Shown one piece after another: positions 8,730 to 15,869 of a stretch of 64,000 nt of DNA. The notes below the pieces were generated by a model that had not been told where the DNA came from, ran no database searches, and saw nothing but the letters and a program-made list of their open reading frames with translations. Position numbers and translations under genes: made by a program. This DNA comes from CTSoil-075 sp964292325 (GTDB lineage: Bacteria > Bacillota > Negativicutes > DSM-13327), in the NCBI GenBank assembly GCA_964292325.1, contig CAXYVG010000001.1, positions 24,129 to 88,128 of the forward strand, written 5' to 3'. Within the stretch, counting starts at the first letter, position 1. Each line of letters opens with the position of its first letter.

Positions 8730-9350
8730 TTAAAGAATGATCATAACAATTTGATTAATTATAAAACTTAAGCCATTATAAAACGGTGTTATAAAAACAT
8801 TAATTATATTGAAATAGACTAGCGCCAACAAAATAAATGGTGCATAAGGCTCAATCCTTTCAAACATATAGGCTTGACGTCCTGGTAGTAAATTGGCCAA
8901 CACTTTTGAGCCATCTAGAGGCGGCAATGGAATCAAATTAAACACTGCAAAAATGATATTATAGCTATATGTAAATTGCAATACAATCGCCACTCCACTT
9001 GATAATAAGTACATTTTGGCTAGTATCCCATACACAAGCGCAGCAATCAATGCCACAATCATATTGGCAATCGGTCCCGCGACCGAAACTAGCATCGTAC
9101 CTTTTTTCCAATCTTTAAAATTATTAGGGTTTATTGGTACAGGCTTGGCCCACCCAAATTTGAATAACCATAACATGATAAGTCCAAATGGATCAAGATG
9201 AGCAAGCGGATTTAATGTTAATCTACCCAAAATTCGCGGAGTATCATCCCCAAGCCACACTGCAATTCTAGCATGAGCATATTCATGGATGGTTAATGCA
9301 ATCAGCAATGCTGGAATTCTAAATATCATATTTTCATCAAAGCCAAACAA
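8730..9350 (-). CDS. Site-2 protease family (M50) membrane metalloprotease
   Basis: This integral membrane zinc protease belongs to the YwhC-like branch of the M50 (site-2 protease) family. The metal-binding motif H22-E-Y-A-H26 lies in the first membrane helix. GPIANMIVALIAALVYGIL forms the central segment, and the second active-site motif is NLIPLPPLDGSK. Five to six membrane segments are visible. The start is TTG at 9350, with AAGGAGG seven to eight bases upstream. It precedes trpS and scpAB, as in many Bacillota. The substrate is unknown for this branch. A repeat copy with a terminator-like hairpin (9384-9488) lies directly upstream in the same orientation. Confidence 0.92.
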   Translation of the reverse strand: MFGFDENMIFRIPALLIALTIHEYAHARIAVWLGDDTPRILGRLTLNPLAHLDPFGLIMLWLFKFGWAKPVPINPNNFKDWKKGTMLVSVAGPIANMIVALIAALVYGILAKMYLLSSGVAIVLQFTYSYNIIFAVFNLIPLPPLDGSKVLANLLPGRQAYMFERIEPYAPFILLALVYFNIINVFITPFYNGLSFIINQIVMIIL

Positions 9351-9383
9351 TATTGTTCCTCCTTATATAAGTCAGACTGATTC

Positions 9384-9488
9384 ATAAGAAAAGACTTGGT
9401 TTCGACCAAGTCCTCAGACGACGGTCGAAACCTTAGTCGTTCTTACTTGGAATCAAGAAATGTTATACTTTCTGATTCCGTAAAAAAG
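9384..9488 (-). repeat. Interspersed structured element, copy A
   Basis: Read on the minus strand, this roughly 105-nt element begins with TTTTTTACGGAATC and forms a first hairpin (9449-9460 with 9469-9479). It continues through AAGTAAGAACGACTAAGG and ends with the hairpin GACTTGGT-CGAA-ACCAAGTC (9393-9412) followed by TTTTCTT. Related copies lie at 15530-15638 and 17801-17905, and a fragment at 53274-53309. No reading frame is seen. The last hairpin with its U-tract looks like an intrinsic terminator placed upstream of the site-2 protease gene. Whether it is a mobile repeat, a small RNA or a leader is unknown. Confidence 0.8.
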
Positions 9489-9607
9489 CAAATGATATTT
9501 TAATTATACTAGAAAAACGCGTGTAAAGCAAAATAATACGAAACAAGCCTTATTCGGGATAAATAATACAATAATAGTAAAAACTACAGTAAAGGAGGAA
9601 TCACACT

Positions 9608-10348
9608 TTGCTGCAAAAACAATTTTCTTTAGGGATCACCACGCTGATTACAATATCGCTCCTACTAAATGGCTGTAGTATGTTAAATCCGTTAAAAAAA
9701 CCAGATATAGGTCCTGCTGGCAAGCCTGTAGAAACAAAAGCCAATCCACCTATAATGGAGCGTTTTACCTCACCACCAGCCGAGTTATATGATCTCGAGG
9801 CAACTGCTGGTGTTATTTTTGAAGGTATTTGTAACAAAAAATGGACACAGGCTGAACAAGGACTTACTACATTACGTGCGTTATGGCAAGAAGCAACACC
9901 ACGAATCGGTGATAAAAAAGGTGTTGCTGGCGCTAATGAGGCATTAGAACAATTAATCACAGCGATTACTACAAAAAAAGACATTGATTCTTATCAGAGT
10001 CTTACCAAATTCATGTCAAGTATTAGCGATATCGGTAAGTCATATAAGCTATCACCACTATCTGATATCATTGGGGTCAGTAATGGCATTCGCACGGTTA
10101 CCTTCTATGTTGAAAATAATGATTGGCGTAAAGCAATCACCAAAATGAAAGAACTGGAAAGTACCTGGGGACAAGCAAAACCTAATATGGAAAGCGTAGG
10201 AATCTGGAGCAAATTAACGACTACCCACTCTGTTATAAAACAAATGAAAGATGCGATTGAAGCCGAAAACAAAGCTTCCGCAAAAGAGAGCATTGAGAAT
10301 ATCAATGAAAGTATGGGCTATATTCGCGAATACTATCGTGGTAAATAA
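9608..10348 (+). CDS. Putative lipoprotein, unknown function
   Basis: This is a 246-residue exported lipoprotein candidate. The start is TTG at 9608, with AAAGGAGG upstream. A short basic N-terminus and hydrophobic core end in LLLNGC, giving a plausible lipobox with Cys23 as the lipid-bearing residue. The rest is soluble and mainly helical, with two similar stretches: ICNKKWTQAEQGLTTLRALW near residues 77-96 and ENNDWRKAITKMKELESTW near residues 168-188. This suggests a duplicated helical repeat. I do not recognise a family. It is transcribed alone, divergently from the site-2 protease gene, and ends at a terminator shared with spoVAF. A sequence close to a sigma-E -10 (AATACAAT, 9565-9572) lies upstream, but no good -35 was found. 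Confidence 0.85.
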   Translation: MLQKQFSLGITTLITISLLLNGCSMLNPLKKPDIGPAGKPVETKANPPIMERFTSPPAELYDLEATAGVIFEGICNKKWTQAEQGLTTLRALWQEATPRIGDKKGVAGANEALEQLITAITTKKDIDSYQSLTKFMSSISDIGKSYKLSPLSDIIGVSNGIRTVTFYVENNDWRKAITKMKELESTWGQAKPNMESVGIWSKLTTTHSVIKQMKDAIEAENKASAKESIENINESMGYIREYYRGK

Positions 10349-10353
10349 GTAGT

Positions 10354-10387
10354 AAAATAAGCCCTCGCATCTGAGGGCTTATTTTTT
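10354..10387. terminator. Bidirectional terminator between the lipoprotein gene and spoVAF
   Basis: A stem of at least 11 bp (AATAAGCCCTC with GAGGGCTTATT, six-base loop) has A-rich sequence on the left and T-rich sequence on the right. It can therefore stop transcription from both converging genes. Confidence 0.9.
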
Positions 10388-11878
10388 ATTACTATCATCA
10401 TCATTCTCCTTACTATGATCTAAACGATCTGCATCTTGTGGTTTCAAAGCGGCAGGACGCAAGATTTTAGTTGGCAATGGCAAACGCAATAACACATCTT
10501 TCATACCATTCAAATTAAAAGGAATAAGGGGCCATAAATATGCAACTCCAAAAGATTTAGTGGTTGCCATTATGATTACAATTCCGAGCAACCCAGCAAC
10601 TAAGCCTGGCAGTTTGAAAAAAACGACTAATAATAATAATATCGTCCGAAAAAATCGTATCGCCATAGCAAATTCCATACTTGGCGTAGCAAAAGCCCCC
10701 ACTGCTGCTACAGCGGTAAGAAAAACAACTTCATTGCCAAATAACCCCACTTTAGTAGCAAATTCACCTATCATAAAAGCACCAATAAAACCGAGGGCTG
10801 TCGACTGCGCAGTTGGCACATGTACGGTAGCCATACGCACTAATTCTACGCCGATTTCGGCAAAAATAAATTGTAAACCAATCGGAATGATACCAGGATC
10901 TTTAGGACCAAGAAAGGCTAACGATTCCGGTAGTAGATGCCGTTGCAATATCACCGCTAACCATAATGGCGTGAGCGATAAGGATAACCCCATTCCCAAT
11001 AATCTTACCAAACGCAAATAAGAACCAATCATTACATGGTGATGATATTCTTCAACATGCTGTACATGATGCCATAAGGTTGTCGGTAAAATCATGATAT
11101 TAGGAGAATTATCAATGACCAAGCAAATATGTCCTTCTAGCAAATGTACGGCTGCTATATCCGGCCGCTCTGTATAACGCACTTTAGGTAGAGGATTCCA
11201 GATAGTTCCACCTGCAATATATTCTTCAATCGCCTTTTCAGCCATAGGTATACCATCAATATTAATCTTATTTAACCGCTCCTTTACAGTGTCAACCAAT
11301 GCAGGGTCGGTAATATCTTTGATATAACCAACAGCAATATCACTTCGTGATCGTGTACCAATTTTAACAATTTCAAATCGTAAATTAGGATCACGCAAAC
11401 GCCGTCTTATTAATACGGTATTAAAAGGCAGTGTTTCGACAAAGGCATCCTTTGAACCTCGCGTTACTTTTTCGATAGTAGATTCACTTGGTGTACGAGC
11501 TGGATATGCTCGAGCATCAAAAATAATAATTTCAGTTTCACCATCAACTAAAAACAGCAATTCGCCTGATAATAAGCTAGTAACAGCATCATTCATATTA
11601 TCAATTAACTTTACTTGAGAATGAGTAGCCCTCGTATAAAATAACTTCTGCAAGGTATTGATTGATAAATCCTCTGGATGTAAGGTAATCATATCCTGAA
11701 AAACATTAGTTAGTAACACATCATTGGTCATACCATTAATGGAAAAAGACGCGGCCCTTTTTCGTCCTACTGTATATTCACGAAAAATGATGTCAAAGCT
11801 TTCGCCTACACCTAGTAACTCTTTTAGATAATTGATATTGTGATCAATATCTTTATTAATTTTTTGTTTTTCTGTCAT
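10379..11878 (-). CDS. spoVAF: Stage V sporulation protein AF, GerA-family membrane protein
   Basis: SpoVAF resembles the A subunit of spore germination receptors and sits in the spore inner membrane, where it modulates germination in Bacillus. The cytoplasmic N-terminal half (about residues 1-290) contains GELLFLVDGETEIIIFDARAYPAR and RDPNLRFEIVKIGTRSRSDI, family marks. The C-terminal half has about five membrane segments, including PESLAFLGPKDPGIIPIGLQ and the GFIGAFMIGEFATKVGLF helix. The charged tail is usual. ATG at 11878 suits the GGAG site; a GTG four codons earlier is possible. It is the last gene of the spoVA operon and overlaps spoVAE-A slightly. No GerB- or GerC-type partner genes follow, which supports SpoVAF over a receptor subunit. 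Confidence 0.93.
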   Translation of the reverse strand: MTEKQKINKDIDHNINYLKELLGVGESFDIIFREYTVGRKRAASFSINGMTNDVLLTNVFQDMITLHPEDLSINTLQKLFYTRATHSQVKLIDNMNDAVTSLLSGELLFLVDGETEIIIFDARAYPARTPSESTIEKVTRGSKDAFVETLPFNTVLIRRRLRDPNLRFEIVKIGTRSRSDIAVGYIKDITDPALVDTVKERLNKINIDGIPMAEKAIEEYIAGGTIWNPLPKVRYTERPDIAAVHLLEGHICLVIDNSPNIMILPTTLWHHVQHVEEYHHHVMIGSYLRLVRLLGMGLSLSLTPLWLAVILQRHLLPESLAFLGPKDPGIIPIGLQFIFAEIGVELVRMATVHVPTAQSTALGFIGAFMIGEFATKVGLFGNEVVFLTAVAAVGAFATPSMEFAMAIRFFRTILLLLVVFFKLPGLVAGLLGIVIIMATTKSFGVAYLWPLIPFNLNGMKDVLLRLPLPTKILRPAALKPQDADRLDHSKENDDDSNKK

Positions 11879-12452
11879 ATTGAACGCCACTCCGTTTTAA
11901 TATTTCTTCAATCGCTTTGCGAGTAATAGGCGCTCCCCGCTTAATATCATCCGCTCTGCACATTTTCCCAACATCACCCACACCGACAATAAATGGTACT
12001 GAAATTTCATTTAACACATCTACCGTATCACCCGTAATAACAGGTCTATCAACACTTGCTCCCCTCATATCACCATCTTTATCAACAGAGACATCTACAA
12101 TTTCGCCACGACTTGTTATACATTCATCGGTAGCAATACCAGTCGAGCCACTTGTATTAGAAGCCACAGCAACCGCACCTAGCACCTCAATATCAGGATG
12201 AGAAGCGACATATTCCATTGCCAATTCACCATCTCCTTTTCCTTTGTTACCCTGGTCATCAAACATCACTAACACTGGATCATGATGAACTGTTTTTAGC
12301 ATTTCAACAATTTCTTTTCCACTTATCGGCGTAGGATTCCCACCCGATGCCGATATACAACGCAGGCCTAAGGAAATTGCAATATCTTCTACTACTCGTT
12401 GTGCTACGCCATCACCATCCGTAATCAGAATAGTTCTAATTTTCTTTGGCAC
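11856..12452 (-). CDS. spoVAEA: Stage V sporulation protein AE, SpoVAE-A-like domain
   Basis: This soluble protein corresponds to the part of Bacillus SpoVAE called SpoVAEa. It begins KKIRTILITDGDGVAQRVVEDIA and contains LGLRCISASGGNPTPISG, VLVMFDDQGNKGKGDGELAMEYV and VASNTSGSTGI, all characteristic. Members lie on the outer face of the spore inner membrane. I choose the GTG at 12452 because GAGGTGAGAAGG precedes it; the frame is open to 12485, which would overlap the gene before. It is separated from the membrane part, SpoVAE (13570-13932), by two unrecognised genes, whereas these are adjacent in Bacillus. Its stop overlaps the start of spoVAF. Confidence 0.9.
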   Translation of the reverse strand: MPKKIRTILITDGDGVAQRVVEDIAISLGLRCISASGGNPTPISGKEIVEMLKTVHHDPVLVMFDDQGNKGKGDGELAMEYVASHPDIEVLGAVAVASNTSGSTGIATDECITSRGEIVDVSVDKDGDMRGASVDRPVITGDTVDVLNEISVPFIVGVGDVGKMCRADDIKRGAPITRKAIEEILKRSGVQYDRKTKN

Positions 12453-12462
12453 CCTTCTCACC

Positions 12463-13167
12463 TCATGATTTATTTTTCGCTTCATCGCCTAACAAACTAC
12501 TAATATTATTTGCAAGTTTTTCGCTTTCACTAATTACTTGTTTCAGCTTTTTCAAGCTAGTTTCCAGTTCATTTGCCAATTCATATTGAGCCTGCGCTAA
12601 TACTTGGCTTACTGTCTGCACATTCAATGTATTTTGCTGTTTTTTTGCTGTATTCGAGTTAGTATTTGTTGGTGCATTTGAAGATTTCTTCTCATTGCTA
12701 TCACTGCTAGTTTTCCCTTGCAATATGTTTTTTAATAAGAGTTCTACATTTTGCGTTATATCTCCATCCTTTTGTTGCGTATTATTACTTTGTGTTGGCA
12801 TCTGTGTAGTCTTTTCTTGCGTGCTAGAATTATTACTTTTCTGACTGGCCCCTCCTTGGTTCTCTTGTTGGGGAGCTGATTGATTCAACTCAGTTAATTG
12901 ATCATTGATTTTTTGTAATAGTAAGGCAATTTCCATATTGTTAGTATTTACAGCTTGATCATTTATTTTGGCCTGCGCTTTAATAAATCCTTGAGCCATA
13001 TCAGCAATCAGGGTATCTGTATGATGTGAATGACCCTCTGATTCATTTGTTGACCGCTGTGGTTTAAAATTTTCTTGTTCATATTGTTCACTCGTTTCTG
13101 ATTCATCACTTAATTGATCCATTTGTTTAAAATAGTTAGTAGGTCTTCGCGAAGTCTTTCGTTGCAT
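12463..13167 (-). CDS. Gln/Asn/Ser-rich protein within the spoVA operon, unknown
   Basis: This 234-residue hydrophilic protein is encoded between two spoVA genes, with GAGGTG before its ATG. It has no signal peptide or membrane segment. Residues 1-55 are polar and basic-acidic mixed, and a short helix (DMAQGFIKAQAKINDQAV) and NMEIALLLQKINDQLTELNQ follow. A long low-complexity linker rich in Gln, Asn, Ser and Thr (about 95-175) comes next, and then a likely coiled coil (QVLAQAQYELANELETSLKKLKQVISESEKL, about 185-220). I recognise no family. The layout, a disordered tether between helices, would suit a structural or scaffolding spore protein; this is inference from context and composition only. 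Confidence 0.8.
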   Translation of the reverse strand: MQRKTSRRPTNYFKQMDQLSDESETSEQYEQENFKPQRSTNESEGHSHHTDTLIADMAQGFIKAQAKINDQAVNTNNMEIALLLQKINDQLTELNQSAPQQENQGGASQKSNNSSTQEKTTQMPTQSNNTQQKDGDITQNVELLLKNILQGKTSSDSNEKKSSNAPTNTNSNTAKKQQNTLNVQTVSQVLAQAQYELANELETSLKKLKQVISESEKLANNISSLLGDEAKNKS

Positions 13168-13177
13168 TTTTTACACC

Positions 13178-13570
13178 TCATATAAAAATCTTCCATGTTT
13201 GTATTACACAAGATAAGATACATAATCTAAAATTGACGACAGCAAAGGGAGATCTAAGAGTAGTTAAAGGATTAAGCAGCCTAGCTGTTGGTTCAAACCC
13301 AATACCACCAACAAGTAAACTTACAATATAATTGGCTAAGGAACCACTAAACAATATTAAAAAACTAATGGCACTTGCCTGAACATGACTCGTTGTCAAA
13401 CTCCCGAATGCACCTGCTGCTATAATATAATGAATGTGAGCATGTAAAAAAATCGCTATAAAAATACGACTACATTCGTATATACAAATTGCTAGCAACA
13501 CATAATGTGGGTAGCGTAATCCAATCAGAACGATTGTAGCTACTAACCCTAGAAAGTCGATCGCTACCAT
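13178..13570 (-). CDS. Small polytopic membrane protein within the spoVA operon, unknown
   Basis: This 130-residue protein starts at an ATG overlapping the spoVAE stop codon by one base, with GGGAGG before it, so it is translated as part of the spoVA operon. It has about four hydrophobic segments (near residues 4-20, 24-41, 63-90 and 108-125). Between the first pair and the third lies a His-rich turn with HAHIHYIIAAG. The string SGSLANYIVSLLVGG faintly recalls the GPLAN helix of site-2 proteases, but there is no HExxH motif and no second metal site, so I do not call it a protease. No family is recognised. Confidence 0.8.
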   Translation of the reverse strand: MVAIDFLGLVATIVLIGLRYPHYVLLAICIYECSRIFIAIFLHAHIHYIIAAGAFGSLTTSHVQASAISFLILFSGSLANYIVSLLVGGIGFEPTARLLNPLTTLRSPFAVVNFRLCILSCVIQTWKIFI

Positions 13571-13932
13571 TATCCTCCCTTACCTTTCGGATTAAATAAT
13601 ACGGACATAAAAAATCCGAATACTACCGCAGCCATTATGCCAGTCCCTGTTGCTCTAAGGGCACCGCTAAATATTCCGATAAACCCAAAGCTATTAACAT
13701 CCTCAATCGTTCCCACTACCAAACTATGACCAAACCCAAGTAGAGGAACCGTCGCACCAGCTCCAGCAATATCTACTAATGGTTGGTATACACCAAACCC
13801 GCTTAAGATCGCACCTACTACTACAAATAACACTAGTACATGTGCAGGCGTTAGTGGTGTTAAATCCATTAATAGTTGTCCACAAACACATAATAGCCCT
13901 CCAACAACAAACGACATGACATATAACTCCAT
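13570..13932 (-). CDS. spoVAE: Stage V sporulation protein AE (membrane part, SpoVAE-B)
   Basis: SpoVAE is one of the small membrane proteins that, with SpoVAC and SpoVAD, import dipicolinic acid into the forespore and release it on germination. About 120 residues form four membrane segments. ILSGFGVYQPLVDIAGAGATVPLLGFGHSLVVG is shared with SpoVAC and typical of the pair. The start is the ATG at 13932, preceded by GAGGGGG; the longer open frame would overlap spoVAD. It follows spoVAD by 17 bases, the expected order. Confidence 0.95.
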   Translation of the reverse strand: MELYVMSFVVGGLLCVCGQLLMDLTPLTPAHVLVLFVVVGAILSGFGVYQPLVDIAGAGATVPLLGFGHSLVVGTIEDVNSFGFIGIFSGALRATGTGIMAAVVFGFFMSVLFNPKGKGG

Positions 13933-13949
13933 TCTGATCCCCCTCTCTA

Positions 13950-14954
13950 CTACATTTCCACTGCTACTGCATGAGCAATACACGGAATCGATTCCTTTTG
14001 TTGATACGAGGTCGTACTATGCAAACTACCTGTACCAAGTAAAAGGACCTTTTTCAGTTTACAATTCATTAACATGTTATATATATAACCACAAAATACA
14101 ACGGCCGAGCTAGCACACCCACTAGCGCCTGCGTGAGCATCCTGTTCCTCACGATAAATCATACAACCGCAGTCTTGATAATTACTAGAAATGTCGAGTC
14201 CCTTCTGCTGCATTAACTGTATAACCAATTGTTTCCCCACATTTCCTAAATCCCCGGTAAAAATCATGTCATAATACGCTGGCACCCTTCCTGTATCTTG
14301 GAAGTGAGTCCATAAAGTATCGACTGCTGCTGGCGCCATCGCAGGCCCCATCGAATTCGGATCTTTAAGACCATAATCTACAATTTTTCCGATCGTGGCT
14401 GATGTGATACGCGGTCCGTGACCGAATACCGATAAGACTGTTGCTCCTGCGCCAGTAACTGTCCACTGTGCACCAGGAGGACGCTGCGCGCCTAGTTCAT
14501 TGGGAAATCGATATTGGCGTTCTGCAGCATCATGATGACTAGAAGTTGCAGATGCAACTTTATTAGCAAAACCACCATCCACGAGCATAGCGCCTAATAA
14601 CATACTTTCCACCATCGTAGAGCAAGCTCCATATACCCCCAAAAATGGTCGTTCTAATTTTTTTAAAGCAAAATGAGTACTCATTAGTTGATTTAATAAA
14701 TCTCCTGCCAATATACAATCTATCATATCAATTGTGCTGTTTTCTTTATTTACGGCCTCTTTAATAGCCCATTCCATCATAAAAGATTCACACTGTTCCC
14801 AACTATCTAGATGATTGAGATTATCTGGCATCGTATAATCAAAATATTGGTCCAATAATCCTTGTCCTTCCATCGGTCCAACAATATTAGCAGTACTCGT
14901 TATGACTGGTGGATTTGAAAATACAACACTTTGTTTCCCTCGCTTTTTATTCAC
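13950..14954 (-). CDS. spoVAD: Stage V sporulation protein AD
   Basis: SpoVAD has a thiolase-like fold and binds dipicolinic acid as part of the SpoVA channel complex. It is cytoplasmic or peripheral on the forespore inner membrane. The start is the GTG at 14954, with AGGAGGT six bases upstream; the frame extends to 14981 but that would overlap spoVAC without a better site. The sequence carries the family marks GPMEGQGLLDQYFD, KLERPFLGVYGACSTMVESMLLGAMLVDGG and ASATSSHHDAAERQYRFPNELG, then GDLGNVGKQLV and the DCGCMIYREEQDAHAGASGCASSA stretch. The 334 residues are usual. The active-site-like Cys in GACST is kept. Confidence 0.97.
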   Translation of the reverse strand: MNKKRGKQSVVFSNPPVITSTANIVGPMEGQGLLDQYFDYTMPDNLNHLDSWEQCESFMMEWAIKEAVNKENSTIDMIDCILAGDLLNQLMSTHFALKKLERPFLGVYGACSTMVESMLLGAMLVDGGFANKVASATSSHHDAAERQYRFPNELGAQRPPGAQWTVTGAGATVLSVFGHGPRITSATIGKIVDYGLKDPNSMGPAMAPAAVDTLWTHFQDTGRVPAYYDMIFTGDLGNVGKQLVIQLMQQKGLDISSNYQDCGCMIYREEQDAHAGASGCASSAVVFCGYIYNMLMNCKLKKVLLLGTGSLHSTTSYQQKESIPCIAHAVAVEM

Positions 14955-14965
14955 ACTGTTACCTC

Positions 14966-15439
14966 CTAGTGTCTTATCCAATAAATCAATCCTACAATAA
15001 AAGCCGTTACCATCCCATAAACCAATACGGGACCGGCAATCACAAACATTTTAGCTCCAACCCCAAATACATATCCCTCACGCTTAAACTCCATAGCCGG
15101 CGCAACTATAGAGTTGGCAAATCCTGTAATCGGAACTACTGAGCCAGCTCCAGCTCTTTTTCCTAGTTCATCATACACTCCAATTCCGGTAAAAAATGCA
15201 CCTAAAAATACTAGTACTGCCGTTGCCCATGTCGCAGCTTGCTTCTTATCTAGCCCCACCCCAATAAAGTAATCAATCAGAAACTGTCCAAATATACATA
15301 TAAGCCCACCAACGACAAAGGCCCAGCATATATTTTTTAATAGTGGTGGCTTTGGAGTAAGAGAATCCACTTTCTTTTGATATTGTTCCTGCTCGCTTTG
15401 TTGCTTTTGTTGTTTTTTTGTCTTGTTCATCTTATCCAA
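14966..15439 (-). CDS. spoVAC: Stage V sporulation protein AC
   Basis: SpoVAC is the membrane protein of the SpoVA complex that behaves as a mechanosensitive channel in Bacillus. A Lys/Gln-rich cytoplasmic N-terminus (about residues 1-38) precedes four membrane segments, with FFTGIGVYDELGKRAGAGSVVPITGFANSIVAPAMEFKREG matching the family. I prefer the TTG at 15439, seven bases after AAGGGTGG; the ATG three codons later is the other choice, and the open frame to 15493 adds residues without homology. It is the first gene of the operon; spoVAA and spoVAB of Bacillus are absent here. Confidence 0.95.
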   Translation of the reverse strand: MDKMNKTKKQQKQQSEQEQYQKKVDSLTPKPPLLKNICWAFVVGGLICIFGQFLIDYFIGVGLDKKQAATWATAVLVFLGAFFTGIGVYDELGKRAGAGSVVPITGFANSIVAPAMEFKREGYVFGVGAKMFVIAGPVLVYGMVTAFIVGLIYWIRH

Positions 15440-15498
15440 TATATTGCCACCCTTCCTTCTGGTCCTAATATGAAGTTCACTTAAAATTAACATACTAT

Positions 15499-15528
15499 TA
15501 TTTTGACCACAGTCGTATTAAATATGCA
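15499..15528 (-). promoter_or_regulatory. Candidate sigma-G-type promoter of the spoVA operon
   Basis: On the minus strand TGCATA (15523-15528) is separated by 17 bases from CAAAATA (15499-15505), which fits a sigma-G pattern with two mismatches in the -10. SpoVA operons are sigma-G dependent in Bacillus. The match is moderate and rests on position as much as sequence. Confidence 0.45.
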
Positions 15529-15529
15529 C

Positions 15530-15638
15530 ATAAGAAAAGACTTGTTTTCGACCAAGTCCTCAGACGAAGGTCAAAGCCTTAGTCGTTCTTACTTGGAATC
15601 GAGAAAGGGTATACTTTCTTAATTTCGTAAAAAAAAAA
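15530..15638 (-). repeat. Interspersed structured element, copy B
   Basis: This copy has the same orientation and order as copy A: TTTTTTTTTTACGAAATT, a first (here weaker) hairpin, AAGTAAGAACGACTAAGG, and the terminal hairpin GACTTGGT-CGAA-AACAAGTC (15539-15558) with TTTTCTT. One base pair of that last stem is lost. It lies between the dodecin terminator and the spoVA promoter; its T-rich start is the terminator's own T-tract. Confidence 0.8.
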
Positions 15639-15661
15639 GCGCCTTGAAAAGGCACTTTTTT
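15634..15661 (-). terminator. Intrinsic terminator after the dodecin gene
   Basis: A stem of GTGCCTT with AAGGCGC is followed on the minus strand by ten T. It ends the spoIIA-dodecin transcription unit and directly abuts repeat copy B. Confidence 0.85.
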
Positions 15662-15668
15662 TTAGAGA

Positions 15669-15869
15669 TTAGTGTTGCACTTTAAATGCTACTTTTACAT
15701 CCGCTTTATATTCAGCTATATGGCCACTATCAATATTAGCGGTAAAATTAGTTACTTCAACACCAAGAATCTCATCAATTGTTCTAGATGCTTCCATTAC
15801 TGCATTGTCAACTGCATCTGTCCAGTTATGATTAGAAGTACCAACTAACTCAATTACTTTTACAACCAT
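15669..15869 (-). CDS. Dodecin family flavin-binding protein
   Basis: Dodecins are small proteins that assemble into hollow dodecamers and bind flavins or related ligands for storage. The 66-residue product MVVKVIELVGTSNHNWTDAV continues with ASRTIDEILGVEVTNFTANIDSG and ends EYKADVKVAFKV, all typical of the family. The ATG at 15869 has AAGGAGG upstream; the longer open frame to 15905 lacks a ribosome site. It overlaps the end of the preceding small membrane gene by 20 bases, so it is probably transcribed with the spoIIA operon. A forespore or predivisional role is inference. Confidence 0.93.
   Translation of the reverse strand: MVVKVIELVGTSNHNWTDAVDNAVMEASRTIDEILGVEVTNFTANIDSGHIAEYKADVKVAFKVQH

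Noticed and set aside
10379..11878. Germinant receptor A subunit (gerA-type)
   Set aside because: No GerB- or GerC-type gene follows, and it ends a spoVA operon; SpoVAF explains it better.
13178..13570. Site-2 protease call for the membrane protein in the spoVA operon
   Set aside because: Only a weak GSLAN resemblance; the HExxH and second metal motifs are missing.
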